5,060 nt of DNA from an uncultured Phycisphaerales bacterium. Its GTDB lineage: Bacteria > Planctomycetota > Phycisphaerae > WQYP01. Below are positions 4,201 through 5,060 of the stretch, in pieces (the stretch's first letter is position 1; the number at the start of each line of letters is the position of its first letter). The notes under the pieces were generated by a model. The model did no database searches. It saw nothing but the letters and a program-made list of their open reading frames with translations, and was not told the origin of the DNA. The position numbers were made by a program, and so were the translations under genes. The stretch spans positions 1 to 5,060 of the forward strand of contig CAIPTQ010000151.1 of the NCBI GenBank assembly GCA_903868035.1, written 5' to 3'.

Positions 4201-4794
4201 ATGGATCAGGACCGAATCGACCGTTTTAAGTCCTTGACCGAAGCCGATCCGACCAACGAACTTGGATTTTTCTCGCTCGGCCGGGCCTATATCGACGCCA
4301 ACCAGCCGCAAAATGCCGTACCCGCCCTGCAACGGGTGATCGCACTAAATGCGGCATTCTCAAAGGCTTATGCGCTGTTAGGCATGGCCCAAATCGCCGC
4401 CGGCGACAAATCCGGAGCCATTGCCACATTGACGGCGGTCTATCGGATTGCCAACGACCGCGGAGATTTAATGCCGCGTAACGATATGTCCAGTCTCCTC
4501 AAGGACTTAGGCGCGCCAATTCCGGAAACGAAAGCGGAAGCTTTAACACCGGAAGATGCGGCGGCGGGGAAAATCAAGTGTTCGCGCTGCGGCCAGGTGA
4601 CGGCGAAAATGGCGCAACCCCCGTTCGGCGGGGAACTTGGGACACATATTCACAATTCAGTTTGTGGGCCGTGTTTTCACGAGTGGATTGGGCAGGGGAC
4701 GAAGGTGATTAACGAATTACGGCTGAACTTGACGGAAAAACCGGCGCAGGAAGTGTATGATCAGCACATGAGGGAGTACCTGAACTTGCCGTAA
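4201..4794 (+). CDS. TPR protein fused to a four-cysteine YggX-like (Fe(2+)-trafficking) domain
   Basis: A cytoplasmic protein of 197 residues with no signal peptide. Residues 17-50 and 52-86 form two tetratricopeptide repeats (LGFFSLGRAYIDANQPQNAV; KAYALLGMAQIAAGDKSGAI), probably a protein-interaction platform. A linker (90-124, with LLKDLGAPIPE) leads to a YggX-like domain at about 125-197. Diagnostic are PPFGGELGTHIHNSV (140-154), W162, KVINELRLNL (168-177) and the C-terminal DQHMREYL helix. Proteobacterial YggX is a stand-alone protein of about 90 residues linked to protecting iron-sulfur enzymes from oxidation and to iron handling, with one conserved N-terminal Cys. Here there are two CxxC pairs, CSRC at 127-130 and CGPC at 155-158, which could bind zinc or iron; that is inference. 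The ATG at 4201 has CGGAG 8 bases upstream; a TTG at 4183 has none. Codon use is mixed and less C-biased than in the folate gene. greA follows on the same strand after 94 bp. Confidence 0.88.
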   Translation: MDQDRIDRFKSLTEADPTNELGFFSLGRAYIDANQPQNAVPALQRVIALNAAFSKAYALLGMAQIAAGDKSGAIATLTAVYRIANDRGDLMPRNDMSSLLKDLGAPIPETKAEALTPEDAAAGKIKCSRCGQVTAKMAQPPFGGELGTHIHNSVCGPCFHEWIGQGTKVINELRLNLTEKPAQEVYDQHMREYLNLP

Positions 4795-4888
4795 AGCGTG
4801 ATAATTTTCGTGTTTTTTTAGCCTATTTTCTTGCAGAAGTGGGCTGCTGTATTATTTTGTCGTATTTTTTTGGATCAGGGAATTGCCT
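4795..4888 (+). promoter_or_regulatory. greA leader with candidate -10 box and T-tracts
   Basis: The gap between the TPR-YggX stop and the greA start is AT-rich. TATTAT at 4850-4855 is a reasonable -10, but the -35 region (about 4827-4833, TTTCTTG) is poor. Two runs of seven T occur at 4813-4819 and 4865-4871. The only hairpin I see between them is weak (GCAG/CTGC around a 7-base loop, about 4833-4847), so I do not call an intrinsic terminator, and read-through from the upstream gene is possible. AGGG at 4877-4880 is the ribosome binding site for greA. Confidence 0.35.
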
Positions 4889-5060
4889 ATGGAAAGCCAA
4901 CTGGTCACCAAGGAAGAAAAAACCAAGCTCGAAAAAGACCTCAAGGCGATGATCGACCGGCGGCCGGTCATTGCCAAGGCGATTGGCGAGGCGCGGGAAA
5001 AGGGGGACCTCAAGGAGAACGCGGATTACCATGCGGCACGCGAGGAATACTCGCTGAACG
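4889..5060 (+). CDS. greA: Transcription elongation factor GreA, N-terminal part (cut by window end)
   Basis: The first 57 codons of GreA are present and the frame is open at the right edge. GreA binds in the secondary channel of RNA polymerase and stimulates cleavage of backtracked RNA. The visible part is the first helix and tip of its N-terminal coiled coil. The diagnostic segment [17 protein letters not shown] spans residues 37-53, with Asp40 and Glu43 corresponding to the tip acidic residues Asp41 and Glu44 of E. coli GreA that coordinate the catalytic magnesium. [13 protein letters not shown] precedes it as in other family members. The full protein is usually about 155-165 residues, so roughly 100 are missing. 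AGGG lies 8 bases before the ATG. GreB is an alternative within the same family, but the segment fits GreA better. Confidence 0.93.
   Translation, partial: MESQLVTKEEKTKLEKDLKAMIDRRPVIAKAIGEAREKGDLKENADYHAAREEYSLN

Noticed and set aside
4023..4229. Small plus-strand gene before the TPR-YggX gene
   Set aside because: It overlaps the start of a well-supported gene, has no ribosome binding site, and its product resembles nothing known.
4811..4871. Intrinsic terminator after the TPR-YggX gene
   Set aside because: Two T7 runs are present, but neither directly follows a stable stem; the only nearby stem is 4 bp.

Overview
The window looks like a piece of bacterial chromosome from a moderately high-GC Gram-negative-type organism. 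The exported lipoproteins, the C-rich and G-rich third codon positions, the abundant small intergenic repeats and above all the TPR plus four-cysteine YggX-like fusion make me think of Planctomycetota, perhaps Phycisphaerae. That placement is from memory of similar proteins and is tentative. I see no phage, plasmid, IS transposase, CRISPR, tRNA or rRNA.

Layout. Bases 1-165 are a 30-bp tandem repeat running off the left edge. They lead into a compound palindromic element (151-240) that abuts a vsr mismatch-endonuclease remnant keeping only its C-terminal third (219-419). Three minus-strand genes for exported proteins follow: a Sec-secreted protein (462-1070), a probable lipoprotein (1154-1837) and a clear lipoprotein (1948-2739). 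None belongs to a family I can name. A 195-bp divergent intergenic region with a strong hairpin separates them from a plus-strand cyclodeaminase/cyclohydrolase-type folate enzyme (2935-3552). A heptameric A-rich repeat lies between that gene and a convergent small ParB/sulfiredoxin-like protein (3615-3965). A 235-bp AT-richer leader (3966-4200) precedes a TPR-YggX fusion (4201-4794), and the window ends inside greA (4889 onward).

How the genes work together. The three envelope genes may be one transcription unit or several, since candidate promoters lie in the gaps. The folate gene is divergent from them. The TPR-YggX protein and greA are co-directional with a 94-bp gap and could be co-expressed stress or housekeeping functions, but nothing ties the whole window into one pathway. 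Strand composition is notable: the plus strand is strongly C-rich across both plus- and minus-strand genes from about 2000 to 3560, and G-rich in the plus-strand genes after about 4200.

I found no convincing new defence or mobile system. The best leads are the four-cysteine TPR-YggX fusion, the repeat/palindrome/vsr junction and the skew change.
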